From Fuerstiella sp041398845 (GTDB taxonomy: Bacteria; Planctomycetota; Planctomycetia; Planctomycetales; Planctomycetaceae), in NCBI GenBank assembly GCA_041398845.1, contig JAWKTZ010000007.1:930001-994000 (forward strand): a stretch of 64,000 bases of DNA, read 5' to 3'. Made by a program: the position numbers and the translations under genes. The notes under the pieces are model-generated. The model was not told the origin of the DNA and did no database searches. It was given only the letters and a program-made list of their open reading frames with translations. Numbering within the stretch: position 1 is the stretch's first letter; each line of letters opens with the position of its first letter. Positions 47,423 through 55,813 of this stretch are shown in pieces.

Positions 47423-47502
47423 CAGAGGCAGGCCACAGCGATAGTTGGCGCAGGCAGAGCACGCACTCGGTTTCCGTTGCGTTGTGTTTCAGGGGCGGCG
47501 TT

Positions 47503-48888
47503 TCAGGGAGTTGCTGTCAGTTCCAGCGGGTCGCTGATGGTGAGACGAAATTCCGTGCCCGTCTTGTCGGACCGAACCAGTTCGATGGAACCTCCCAGAT
47601 CCTGCTGAGCCAGTTGTCGACACACAAACAGGCCCAGTCCGGTGCCGGTGGCCTTGGTGGTATAGTAGGGTTCGAAGATCTGTTCCCGGGATTCTTCCGG
47701 GATGCCATGGCCTTCGTCAGCAATGTGAATGGCAACCATGCGGCGTCCGTCGGCCGTGCGTTCTTCTTTGGTTGTGACTCGAATGGTTGCGCCTTCGTCC
47801 GTGGCATCCAGAGCATTCATGATCAGGTTCAGCACCACCTGCACAAGCTGATCATGGATGGTCCGGATTGCCTTCAGGTTTTCGACAAACTGTGTTTCCA
47901 CCTGCTTGCCCTTCCAGCGTTTGTAGTACTTCGCGATGCTCAGAGCGTTTTCGATTGCCGCATGCACGTCAACCAGTTTGGCCTGTTGACTGGCAGGGCG
48001 ACTGAAGCCGACCAGTTCCTGCAGAGTCCGCTGAATACGAGTCAACTGACCGTCAACCATTTCCAGGCGTTCCCGAGTATAGTCGTCGGTGTTACGGCGA
48101 TTCAGCATCTGCACGATGGAACTGATCGACGCCAGAGGATTGCCGACCTCGTGAGCAATACCGGCAGCGAGCAGTCCGAATGCGGCCTGCTTTTCCTGCT
48201 GAACCAGCAGTGCCTGAGATTCCTGCAGGTCGCGTGTCCGTTCCCGAATACGACGTTCCAGCAGGTCCTGGTTGTTCAACAGCTCGCGATTCAGTTCGGT
48301 CAGTCGCTGGCCGGCCGTCTTCAGCAGTCCGGTCAACGCAATAATGGCCCATGCGGCCCAGCCCAGAAAGACAAGCGTCAGAATCATCTGAACCGCATCG
48401 GCCGAATTCGACTGCCTCTGCATCAGCCCAAGGATGCTGTAGCTCAGCGCATGCAGCGCAAACGTGGCGAAGGTCAGCGTTGGAGTATGTCGGATGGCGC
48501 ACACCAGCAGCGACAGAAAATAATAAAAGCGAAACGGGCTGCTGACACCTTCGTCAAAGTAACACAGCAGGCCGATGAACAATGCTTCCATCAGACTGAT
48601 CAGAATCCGAAATTCCGCCAGCAGCACCTGTCCCTTCCAACTGCGATAGGTGTCAATCAGCGCATAGACTGCACCCAGCGCCAGAATTGCATTCAAAGCC
48701 GCCTGAGAAGATTCCCGGTCCGCACCGCTCAGAAGATCGCCCAGATTGACCATCAGATAACCGATGGCAATGCCGAACCAGCGAATCCGGACCGTAATGG
48801 ATTCCGCCCGCAGTTCACGAGCCACCGGGTCGACAACAGCGTCACGAGCGGCTTCGGAATTGAGCACTGACTTTTCGCGAGATGGCAC
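47503..48888 (-). CDS. membrane sensor histidine kinase
   Basis: A 461-residue kinase. The first half has about six membrane helices (e.g. IRWFGIAIGYLMVNLGDLL; ILISLMEALFIGLLCYF; MILTLVFLGWAAWAIIALTG), then a coiled coil (LLERRIRERTRDLQESQALL). The phosphoacceptor is His246 in AAGIAHEVGNPLASISS, followed by ATPase motifs NLIMNALDATDEG, IADEGHGIPEESREQIFEPY and TGLGLFVCRQLA. No receiver gene is adjacent, so it is an orphan. The start is uncertain: the frame runs on to 49002 but that part lies in a family B repeat, so I placed it at GTG 48888, with another GTG at 48867. Confidence 0.9.
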   Translation of the reverse strand: MPSREKSVLNSEAARDAVVDPVARELRAESITVRIRWFGIAIGYLMVNLGDLLSGADRESSQAALNAILALGAVYALIDTYRSWKGQVLLAEFRILISLMEALFIGLLCYFDEGVSSPFRFYYFLSLLVCAIRHTPTLTFATFALHALSYSILGLMQRQSNSADAVQMILTLVFLGWAAWAIIALTGLLKTAGQRLTELNRELLNNQDLLERRIRERTRDLQESQALLVQQEKQAAFGLLAAGIAHEVGNPLASISSIVQMLNRRNTDDYTRERLEMVDGQLTRIQRTLQELVGFSRPASQQAKLVDVHAAIENALSIAKYYKRWKGKQVETQFVENLKAIRTIHDQLVQVVLNLIMNALDATDEGATIRVTTKEERTADGRRMVAIHIADEGHGIPEESREQIFEPYYTTKATGTGLGLFVCRQLAQQDLGGSIELVRSDKTGTEFRLTISDPLELTATP

Positions 48889-48910
48889 GGAACGTTCTTT
48901 CGGGCGATGA

Positions 48911-49015
48911 GTATACAGCAGGCGGTGAAAAATGGAGTCAGGTACCGTTGCCGGAACGGCCTGAAAGGTGCTTCGCACAACGGTACCTGACCCCATTTTC
49001 ACCGCCTGCTGTATA
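48911..49015. repeat. repeat family B, compact copy
   Basis: A 105-base palindrome with outer arms GTATACAGCAGGCGGTGAAA and CACCGCCTGCTGTATA. The next part, AATGGAGTCAGGTACCG, pairs with CGGTACCTGACCCCATTTT, and the core GTTGCCGGAACGGCCTGAAA to CTTCGCACA equals that of the longer copy at 32523-32656. It lies immediately upstream of the histidine kinase start. Confidence 0.87.
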
Positions 49016-49046
49016 ATTCAACTGGATCAGCGGACTTGAGACGGCA

Positions 49047-49391
49047 TCAGCCTTTGACCTGATAGCCGATCGATTGCAGCTCAGAACGCACTCGATCAAC
49101 CTGCCGACCCTGAATCTCAATGCGTTCGTCCTGCAGACAGCCTCCGGCACCGCAGACGGTCTTCAGTCGAGTCAACAGGGCGGGCAGATCATTGCCGCTG
49201 GCATCCAATCCGCGAACCACGGTCACCATTTTACCTCGTTTGCGTTTCTCGACGGCCAGAGTCGCGGTCTGCTTTTCCGGAGCAATCCGCACCGGCAGCG
49301 GCTCAGGACACTGGCAATCCGCTTCCAACTGCTCGCAGACTTCGCAGCGAAGTGGTCGTTCCAGAGCTGTCCCAGCAAACAATCCGGCCAT
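49047..49391 (-). CDS. SUI1/eIF1-like translation factor (YciH family)
   Basis: A 114-residue protein. The N-terminus MAGLFAGTALERPLRCEVCE carries the pattern CxxCx6CxC, a possible zinc site. The SUI1 fold follows: KMVTVVRGLDASGNDLPALL, LKTVCGAGGCLQDERIEIQG and VRSELQSIGYQVKG. In bacteria YciH-type factors are thought to affect start-codon selection. The start at 49391 is preceded by GGAG with six bases between; the frame extends to 49499 but without support. It is divergent from ispD. Confidence 0.88.
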   Translation of the reverse strand: MAGLFAGTALERPLRCEVCEQLEADCQCPEPLPVRIAPEKQTATLAVEKRKRGKMVTVVRGLDASGNDLPALLTRLKTVCGAGGCLQDERIEIQGRQVDRVRSELQSIGYQVKG

Positions 49392-49658
49392 TTCCATCTC
49401 CGTTCTCAGTTCCACGTTCCGTTTGGGCCGCGACTTCTTTCCGGGGTCTACATCAGCCCGTCGCGCAGGCCGACGCCCGCTGATCTTCTCATGCATCACC
49501 GGCTGTGTCCAGTTTGTGTTTCGATGATGCCCAACCGGGTCCGATGCTCAAACGCGTTCGGTCGAGTTTCTCGTTCGCGCGCGGTATCATGTCGCCGGAA
49601 GATCGCCGCTGATTCAACTCACACGGTGCCCCCTTTCTGCATTTCCGATACGAGACCC

Positions 49659-50342
49659 ATGAAGTTTGCTGTCATTATTCCTGCGGCCGGTGAGAGTTCT
49701 CGCTTTCGAGGCTTCCCTTATAAGAAGCCGTTCGTGAATCTGAAGGGGCGAGCGATCTGGTTACGGACGGCCGAACTTTTCGCCCATCGGGAAGATGTGT
49801 CCGAGGTGGTGCTGGTGCTCGCCGCCGACGACATGACTGAGTTCCGGGAACGATTTTCGCCCAATCTGATTTTTCTGCCACTGAAGATCGCCATTGGTGG
49901 AACATCGCGAGCCGAAAGTGTGCGCAACGGCATGGCAGCGCTGACTTTGCCCTGTGATTACATTGCCGTTCACGATGCGGCTCGCCCGCTGCTCACCGCC
50001 GACGGCATCACGGATCTGTTCGCGGCAGCCATTGACAGACAGGCGGTGATTCCGGGTATCCCGATCAGCAGTACGGTCAAGTCGGTGGATGGTGACGGCC
50101 GAATTCAGAAGACCATCGATCGACGTCCGCTGATGCTGGCTCAAACGCCTCAGGTCTTTCGTCGCGACATTCTGGAACAGGCGTACTCTGCCATCGACGA
50201 TGCGGCGGCCTATACCGATGAAGCGGCGTTGGTGGAGGCGAGTGGTATGCCCGTGTTCGTGCATCCAGGCTGGCCGATGAACATCAAGATTACAACTCGC
50301 GAAGATCTGGAACTGGCCGAACGCTTTCTGGCCGACATCTGA
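49659..50342 (+). CDS. ispD: 2-C-methyl-D-erythritol 4-phosphate cytidylyltransferase
   Basis: A 227-residue enzyme of the MEP isoprenoid route. Motifs: FAVIIPAAGESSRFRGFPYK (nucleotide loop), IGGTSRAESVRNGMAAL, YIAVHDAARPLL and AQTPQVFRRDIL, then EASGMPVFVHPGWPMNIKIT. It joins CTP and MEP to make CDP-ME. The start ATG at 49659 is followed at once by the loop; the open frame upstream of it is antisense to the SUI1 gene. IspF is not fused or adjacent. Confidence 0.95.
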   Translation: MKFAVIIPAAGESSRFRGFPYKKPFVNLKGRAIWLRTAELFAHREDVSEVVLVLAADDMTEFRERFSPNLIFLPLKIAIGGTSRAESVRNGMAALTLPCDYIAVHDAARPLLTADGITDLFAAAIDRQAVIPGIPISSTVKSVDGDGRIQKTIDRRPLMLAQTPQVFRRDILEQAYSAIDDAAAYTDEAALVEASGMPVFVHPGWPMNIKITTREDLELAERFLADI

Positions 50343-50496
50343 CGCACCGCCGCCCGGCGGATTCGCGGATCGAGGGCTGTTTCCGTTGGTGACCTGGCGC
50401 GATATACTGTTTGACAGTAACGGTCTATCTGCCATGTGGCGGCGGTCGGTTCTGAATCGCGGCTGACCACCACGTCTCTTCTCCACAGGTCTGGTC

Positions 50497-52524
50497 ATGT
50501 CGTCGGTCACGATTTCCTGTCCCAAATGTCAAGCCGATTTGAAGCTTCCCAGTCGGAAGCTGCTGGGGCGTAAGGGGAAGTGTCCTCGCTGCGAGCATCG
50601 CTTTGTGCTGGAAGAGCCGGATGAAGTTGAACTGACGCTGGCCGAACCCGAAGCTCCCGTTCCTGCGGATCCCGTTCCGCAACAGCCGTTGCCGGGAACG
50701 TCGCCTCGCTGGGTTCCGGATGATCCGGCTTTGAACGGTTCCGGAGCGAGTGTGCCGGACGTCGGAGATCCGGTGTTTCCTGCGGTTCCCGATATTCCTG
50801 CGGCTGCGGCGGCCAATCCGTTCAACTTTGACCAGCCGCCAGTCGCGGCAGCGTTTCCTGTGCCCGGCGGTGCCGGCGAGACCCATGCAGCGCCCGGGCT
50901 CGATCTGACTGCGGCCATTGCGGTGCCTGCAGAGTCGGGCAGCGTCACGGCGCGAGTTCGCGGGCGGCGAAAGAAGAAGGGACGCATCGGCGCGATCGGC
51001 ATTGGCGCGGGGACCGCTCTGTTTGTCGCGTGCATGGCCGGGTTGTGGTGGCAATGGAAAGCTCAGGCACAGGCTGAAAAAGAACAGCAGGTCGCTGCCG
51101 CCAGACCGGCCGCGAATCCGGAATGGGAACAGCAGAAGCAGGAGATGGCCGAATCAAACGCTCGCGTGCAGCAACTGAGCCCCACGTCCGGACAGCCGAT
51201 TCCGCTGCAGTATCTTCCGTTCACTCCGCATCTGCTGGTTCATCTCAGGCCGTCTGAAATCTGGGCGGCCGATCGCATCAATCGCGAATTCGTGGCCACG
51301 CTGGGTGATCTTGGTGTGTGGCTGGGAAAGCAGATCGAAGACATCACCCGGTTTTCTCCGCAGGAGATTGAGGAAGTCACGTTTGCTCTGAATTTCGGGC
51401 CGCGCAGCAGTCCTCCGGATGTGGCGGCGGTAGTTCGACTAACGTCAGAACAGACGTCATCGGATATGCAGTTAAAGCGGTTTCAGGGACAGATTCGTCC
51501 CGATCTGGACGCTCCGGTGTTTGAATCCGATCGCTACAGCTACATGCTGCTGGACGGCAAGACGTTTGCCGTTGCACCATTGACAATGTCCGGCGAACTG
51601 GCGGCTGCCAGGACGTACTCACACGCACCGTCGGTCGATCTGGAGGTTCTGCATGCGGAATCTGATCGGCAGCGTCAGGCCACGCTGATGTTTGATTTGA
51701 CCAACATCGACACGCATCGCGAATTCATTTTCGGTGACGACATGCAGCACTTCGCCGATGAGTTTGTGCTGTGGTTTGGTACCGATGTGCAGACAATCAG
51801 TTGGAGTCTCCAGCTTCAGCCGGACACTTTGTATCTGGAAACTCTGGTGCATCCCAACAACACCAGCAGTGCTATAAAGGTTCAGCGCACGGTTCAGTCT
51901 CAGCTTCAGAAACTTCCGTCGATTCTGCAGAGTTCCATTCGCTTAATGCAGCCGACAACGGTCGGATACCGCCGCATGATTGGACGGTTTCCCGCGATGC
52001 TGAAAGCGACGGCTCTGGGCACATCCGCCGATGTGGGACCGACGTATGCTCGACTGGTCACACTGCTGCCCGCCAAAGCGGCCGCGAATCTGGCGGCGGC
52101 ATCCCTGTTCACATGGAATCAGTCAGTCGTCACCGATTTTACTCAACAGACTCCGAGTGTCGCCAGGACGCCGAGTCTTCCGAACACGGTCGCGGAACGT
52201 CTCAAAATGCCGATTCTGGTCGACTTTCGACGCATGCCGATGCAGGACGCCTTCGCCTACATTGCGGAGGAAATCAAAACTCCCATTGCGATCAACGGCG
52301 ATGCTTTGAAGCTGGCCGGCATGACTCAGAACATCGAACAGTCCTACAACCTTGGCGAAGTTCCGGCGTTACAGGCTATTGATGCCATCGTCAACAATCC
52401 GAACATCAGCGACGTCAAGGATCGTCCGGTGATTGTGGTGGACGAAGCGACCAAGAGCATCCAGGTCACAACCGCGTCCGTCGCTGCCGCCTCGGGTCTG
52501 ACAACATACGACACAAAGAAATAA
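50497..52524 (+). CDS. zinc-ribbon membrane protein with secretin-N-like C-terminus
   Basis: A 675-residue protein. It begins with a zinc-ribbon-like VTISCPKCQADLKLPSRK ... CPRCEHRFVL (two CxxC pairs at about 8-11 and 28-31). A Pro/Ala/Val-rich linker follows, then one membrane segment (about 168-188, IGIGAGTALFVACMAGLWW). The outer region is globular with helices and strands I cannot assign. The last 90 residues (LVDFRRMPMQDAFAYIAEEI; PALQAIDAIVNN) resemble the short N-terminal domains of secretins (STN). The ribbon would be cytoplasmic and the STN-like part outside. Function unknown. Confidence 0.75.
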   Translation: MSSVTISCPKCQADLKLPSRKLLGRKGKCPRCEHRFVLEEPDEVELTLAEPEAPVPADPVPQQPLPGTSPRWVPDDPALNGSGASVPDVGDPVFPAVPDIPAAAAANPFNFDQPPVAAAFPVPGGAGETHAAPGLDLTAAIAVPAESGSVTARVRGRRKKKGRIGAIGIGAGTALFVACMAGLWWQWKAQAQAEKEQQVAAARPAANPEWEQQKQEMAESNARVQQLSPTSGQPIPLQYLPFTPHLLVHLRPSEIWAADRINREFVATLGDLGVWLGKQIEDITRFSPQEIEEVTFALNFGPRSSPPDVAAVVRLTSEQTSSDMQLKRFQGQIRPDLDAPVFESDRYSYMLLDGKTFAVAPLTMSGELAAARTYSHAPSVDLEVLHAESDRQRQATLMFDLTNIDTHREFIFGDDMQHFADEFVLWFGTDVQTISWSLQLQPDTLYLETLVHPNNTSSAIKVQRTVQSQLQKLPSILQSSIRLMQPTTVGYRRMIGRFPAMLKATALGTSADVGPTYARLVTLLPAKAAANLAAASLFTWNQSVVTDFTQQTPSVARTPSLPNTVAERLKMPILVDFRRMPMQDAFAYIAEEIKTPIAINGDALKLAGMTQNIEQSYNLGEVPALQAIDAIVNNPNISDVKDRPVIVVDEATKSIQVTTASVAAASGLTTYDTKK

Positions 52525-52585
52525 ACCAAGGACGTTCGAAAAAAGCGAAACTGGCTCCCGGACGAAGCAATCCTCGAACACCCTT

Positions 52586-53626
52586 TCACTCAGGTTGTTG
52601 CAGACTGCGGATGCGGGTTGAGAATGCTTCGGTGAGTCCCACGGCGCGAGCGATTTCGTCGATGCGGCAGCGATGTCTGAGGTCAGCGAAGGATTCACCG
52701 GGCGAACCGATCAGGCCTTGCGCACAGGCCAGACGATCGGCGAAGCCGGGAGCGATGATTCGCGGGTCGAACGAACTGATCGGGTGAGCAGTAAACCGGT
52801 ACGCGTGCAGGACAATGTTGTTGGTACAGTTGTTCAGCAGCGAATGATAGAACTCAGGCTGCTGCTGAAGCCGGTTGACTCGCCCCGCGATGTCCACAAA
52901 CAGATTCTGAACGTCCTGAGCCGTCGCGTTGACCGGAAACAGGTAAACTCGATCGTCAGGACGGATCACGGTTCGCGATCCGATGGCGTCACGTTCGTCA
53001 GCGATCACATAAATCAGTTCGTACTGACGATACAGTCCTTTCAGCGGATCAAATTCTTCGCCGCGTTCGCGACGGATTTCCACCGACACGCTGAAAAATC
53101 TCTGTCCTTCGGGTGTTGTTCGCGAAAACGTCAGGAAGTTGTGAGCAATGCCTTCCAGAGCCGTGAATCGCTGCACCACAAACCACACCCGATCGAGTTC
53201 GGACAGGTGAAAGGTGAGATCGCTGTAGTGAACATCGCAGTCGTCGGCACTGCGAAAAACCGTGTGACGAAAGTTGGCAATGTGGACATTGTCATCGGCA
53301 ACGCGGACGGTTGCTGTGCGCTGGTTGTCGGCCGCCCAGTCTCGATCATTGGATGGCTGCTGCAGCCACGTCAGCAGATAGATGATGCCGCTGGCAGCGC
53401 CGGCGAACACCAGCCAGCGGGAATGTGGCCGCATTCGCAACAGGCCAATCACGGCCGTTGCCAGCAGCAGAAAGGCGAGTGGTTGTCGGAACCATGCCGG
53501 CAGCGGGCGCAGATAGTAGATCGCTCCGACAGCCCACAGAAACAGAGCCGGTACAAGGATCCACACAGCGATCCCGGTCAGTCGGCGAGCGATGTTTTTG
53601 AGTACTGCCATCAGGACGGCCGACAT
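52586..53626 (-). CDS. DUF4105 (Lnb N-terminal periplasmic) membrane protein
   Basis: A 346-residue protein with three or four N-terminal membrane helices (WILVPALFLWAVGAIYYL; PLAFLLLATAVIGLLRM; LVFAGAASGIIYLLTWL). The C-terminal part has the DUF4105 features DCDVHYSDLTFHLSELDRVW, YELIYVIADERDAI and HSLLNNCTNNIVLHAYRF, where the NC-T-N pattern is the expected cysteine-containing active-site-like motif. In other bacteria this domain is found in outer-membrane or lipoprotein contexts; its role is unknown. It is convergent with the zinc-ribbon gene. Confidence 0.85.
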   Translation of the reverse strand: MSAVLMAVLKNIARRLTGIAVWILVPALFLWAVGAIYYLRPLPAWFRQPLAFLLLATAVIGLLRMRPHSRWLVFAGAASGIIYLLTWLQQPSNDRDWAADNQRTATVRVADDNVHIANFRHTVFRSADDCDVHYSDLTFHLSELDRVWFVVQRFTALEGIAHNFLTFSRTTPEGQRFFSVSVEIRRERGEEFDPLKGLYRQYELIYVIADERDAIGSRTVIRPDDRVYLFPVNATAQDVQNLFVDIAGRVNRLQQQPEFYHSLLNNCTNNIVLHAYRFTAHPISSFDPRIIAPGFADRLACAQGLIGSPGESFADLRHRCRIDEIARAVGLTEAFSTRIRSLQQPE

Positions 53627-53945
53627 TCAATGGTTTGATACGGGACGCGGTGGGAAAGGGGGGGCGGTTAACCGCGTGGCCAGCGATTCGCGCCGTCTGC
53701 GGTCGGGTGCGCGCGGCCCGCCGGGAACCCGGTTAATCGCGATACCGTTCAATGGTGATGTGGGGCAGGTTGGCAACCTGCGTTGGTGTCACAACATCTT
53801 GTGCAATCGCCTTTGAGATTGCACAGGTTTGGCAGGTTAAAAACCTGCCCCACGAGCTTCGTTGAACGGTATTGCGGTGAAACGAATTGAAATGAAGATT
53901 GCCGGACGAAACCGGTGAGGCGTCTGTTCACGGTGAACGTTTCCC
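53627..53945. other. intergenic region with composite inverted repeat
   Basis: About 320 bases between the YaiI-type gene and the DUF4105 gene. It holds the 131-base inverted element at 53742-53872 and an additional GC-rich stretch. No gene was recognised. Confidence 0.5.
53742..53872. repeat. composite inverted repeat element
   Basis: The outermost arms ATACCGTTCAA and TTGAACGGTAT, a second pair GTGGGGCAGGTT / AACCTGCCCCAC (53760-53771 and 53842-53853), and an inner pair around TTGTGCAATC and GATTGCACAG are nested. Short extra AACCTG and CAGGTT copies occur inside. It has no coding capacity; it could be a small mobile element remnant or form an extended structure in RNA. Confidence 0.75.
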
Positions 53946-54434
53946 TCACGACTTTTTCTTCGGTCGAAACATCTGAGTCAGTGTTCGATCCAGAGCATTG
54001 GCAAAAACCTGAATGTCTTTGGAACCGAACGGCGCGGGGCCTCCGGTCTCCATGCCGGCCGAGCGAAAATGTTCCATCAGATCACGCGACGCCAGGCGGC
54101 TGTGAACGGTGTGTTCGTCAAATACTTCGCCGCGATGCCCCAGGGCGATGCCCTTCTTTTCGACAACTCGGGCGGCCAGAGGAATGTCTGCCGTGATGAC
54201 CAGATCGCCGGGCTGCATCATCTCGATAATTCTGTCGTCCGCGATGTTAGCTCCGTGAGGCACCGTGATCAGATGAATCCATTCAGACTGAGGAACGTAG
54301 ATCGGCTGATTGGCCACAACGGCCACTTCAATTTCGACGCGGCGAGCTGTCCGGTACAGCACATCCTTCACGGCACCGGAACACGCATCGGCGTCCACCC
54401 AAATGCACGGAGCGTATGGCTGCGCCGTATTCAC
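53946..54434 (-). CDS. UPF0178 (YaiI/YqxD) family protein
   Basis: A 162-residue protein. It has CIWVDADACSGAVKDVLYRT at the N-terminus, GDLVITADIPLAARVVEKKG, EVFDEHTVHSRLASRDLMEH and GGPAPFGSKDIQVFANALDR, the four conserved blocks of this family (a PIN-like fold). The four acidic residues likely bind a metal. Family members are suggested to be nucleases but the function is not settled. It is coupled to the upstream esterase gene by an ATGA overlap. Confidence 0.92.
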   Translation of the reverse strand: MNTAQPYAPCIWVDADACSGAVKDVLYRTARRVEIEVAVVANQPIYVPQSEWIHLITVPHGANIADDRIIEMMQPGDLVITADIPLAARVVEKKGIALGHRGEVFDEHTVHSRLASRDLMEHFRSAGMETGGPAPFGSKDIQVFANALDRTLTQMFRPKKKS

Positions 54435-55765
54435 TTTGAACTCTTCAGCCGAATGCGGCGGTATTCCATCTGGCCTCGATCGCCTTCGAGTCCGATCGGG
54501 CCGGATTCCGGGACGGCCATGTCATCCGTGAGCAGTTCGCCGTTGCAGGTGGCTGTGACCTTGCCGCCGGTGACGGTGACCACCAGTTCGTTCCAGTCGC
54601 CCGTGCGAAACTGCTTCAGATCCTTGTACGGTCCGGCGAGAGGAAAATCGCGGCACTGTAACTGGGGCTTGCGAATGAAGACTCCGCTATCGGCGTTGGG
54701 AGTTGCTCGAAACTCCAGCTTCAGCACGAAGTCGTCGGGAAACTCCTGCGTTGTCCAGAGCTGTTGAATACGTCGTCCCTCGGCCGGCGTCTTCACCACA
54801 AGGCGGCCATTGATGGCTGCGTAACGGCCATCGTCGCTCACCGTTTTTCCGTCAAACGCGACGGCCTCTTTGATTTCGACAAACACCGGAGCATCCGGGC
54901 TGCGGTTCTTTGCCGGCCTGCGAGGTTCTGTCGGACGGAAGCCCCAACCGGTCAGATCCCGACCGTTGAACAGGCTGACAAAACCGGGTTCCGGCTGAAA
55001 GTGATCCGGTTCGGTTTCCAGAAATCCCAGCGTTGCAAACACGGGGCGCAGAGCGGCGGCCCAGCGATCGTAGCCGGCGGCGTTCAGATGCAGCAGGTCG
55101 CCGAACCATGCAGGATCGGCATCGCCGGATGATTCGGCAAACAAAGTCCACGTGTCAACAACGGTGACCTGAGGATCGCCCTTCACTGCGGCTTCGTAGA
55201 GCTGATTGACCTTCGCGATGGTTTCCTTCGGTCGCTTTTTGTCAGCGGAACTGGGAAAGACGCGGCACAGGATCACTGGTGTCTGCGAATTGTGTGCTTT
55301 GATCGCGGAAAGAATCTTTTGAAAATTGCGACCGATGGCATCGGGCTCAATGCCAACTTCGATGTCGTTCGTCCCCATCAGCAACACGATGGCACTCGGA
55401 TTCAAAGACAGCACGTCTTCCTGAAGACGAATCAGCATGCCTCGCGTGGTATCTCCGCCGATGCCGCGGTTGGCGAGTTTCATTCCGGCAAACTTCGTGC
55501 GAAATTCGTCACCCCAGCCCTGAGTAATCGAATCACCCAGAAACACCACGGCGTTCTGATCCTGTTCGATCTGCTGAGCCCACTTCGCGCGCCGCTGGGG
55601 CCAGAGTTTCAGGTAGCCGTCGTAGCGCCGTAATGCGCCTTCGCCGGGGAGACCGTCTTCGGACGCGGGCAGAGCAAACCGGTCATCGGCAACAGCCGAA
55701 TGGGGCAGGAACGCCGACGCCGTGGTCAGGACGCACGCGAGCAACAAACAGGCCGAATTCGGCAT
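54431..55765 (-). CDS. secreted SGNH esterase fused to DUF1080 domain
   Basis: A 444-residue protein. After a signal sequence (ACLLLACVLTTASAFLPHSA) comes an SGNH/GDSL domain: VVFLGDSITQGWGDEF (block I with Ser), ANRGIGGDTTRGMLIRL (block II Gly), IVLLMGTNDIEVG (block III Asn) and WFGDLLHLNAAGYDRW (block V Asp, His). All four catalytic blocks are present. From about residue 263 (FVSLFNGRDLTGWGF) a DUF1080 (concanavalin-like) domain follows, usual in planctomycete sugar-hydrolysing proteins. Esterase action on a polysaccharide is a reasonable inference. It overlaps the YaiI gene. Confidence 0.9.
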   Translation of the reverse strand: MPNSACLLLACVLTTASAFLPHSAVADDRFALPASEDGLPGEGALRRYDGYLKLWPQRRAKWAQQIEQDQNAVVFLGDSITQGWGDEFRTKFAGMKLANRGIGGDTTRGMLIRLQEDVLSLNPSAIVLLMGTNDIEVGIEPDAIGRNFQKILSAIKAHNSQTPVILCRVFPSSADKKRPKETIAKVNQLYEAAVKGDPQVTVVDTWTLFAESSGDADPAWFGDLLHLNAAGYDRWAAALRPVFATLGFLETEPDHFQPEPGFVSLFNGRDLTGWGFRPTEPRRPAKNRSPDAPVFVEIKEAVAFDGKTVSDDGRYAAINGRLVVKTPAEGRRIQQLWTTQEFPDDFVLKLEFRATPNADSGVFIRKPQLQCRDFPLAGPYKDLKQFRTGDWNELVVTVTGGKVTATCNGELLTDDMAVPESGPIGLEGDRGQMEYRRIRLKSSK

Positions 55766-55813
55766 GGGACGTAATCCTTGGCTGTTGACAACGGCGTTCA
55801 GAAACAGGCCGCG

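Noticed and set aside
47482..48870. A 462-residue plus-strand frame
   Set aside because: It is antisense to the histidine kinase, whose motifs are intact.
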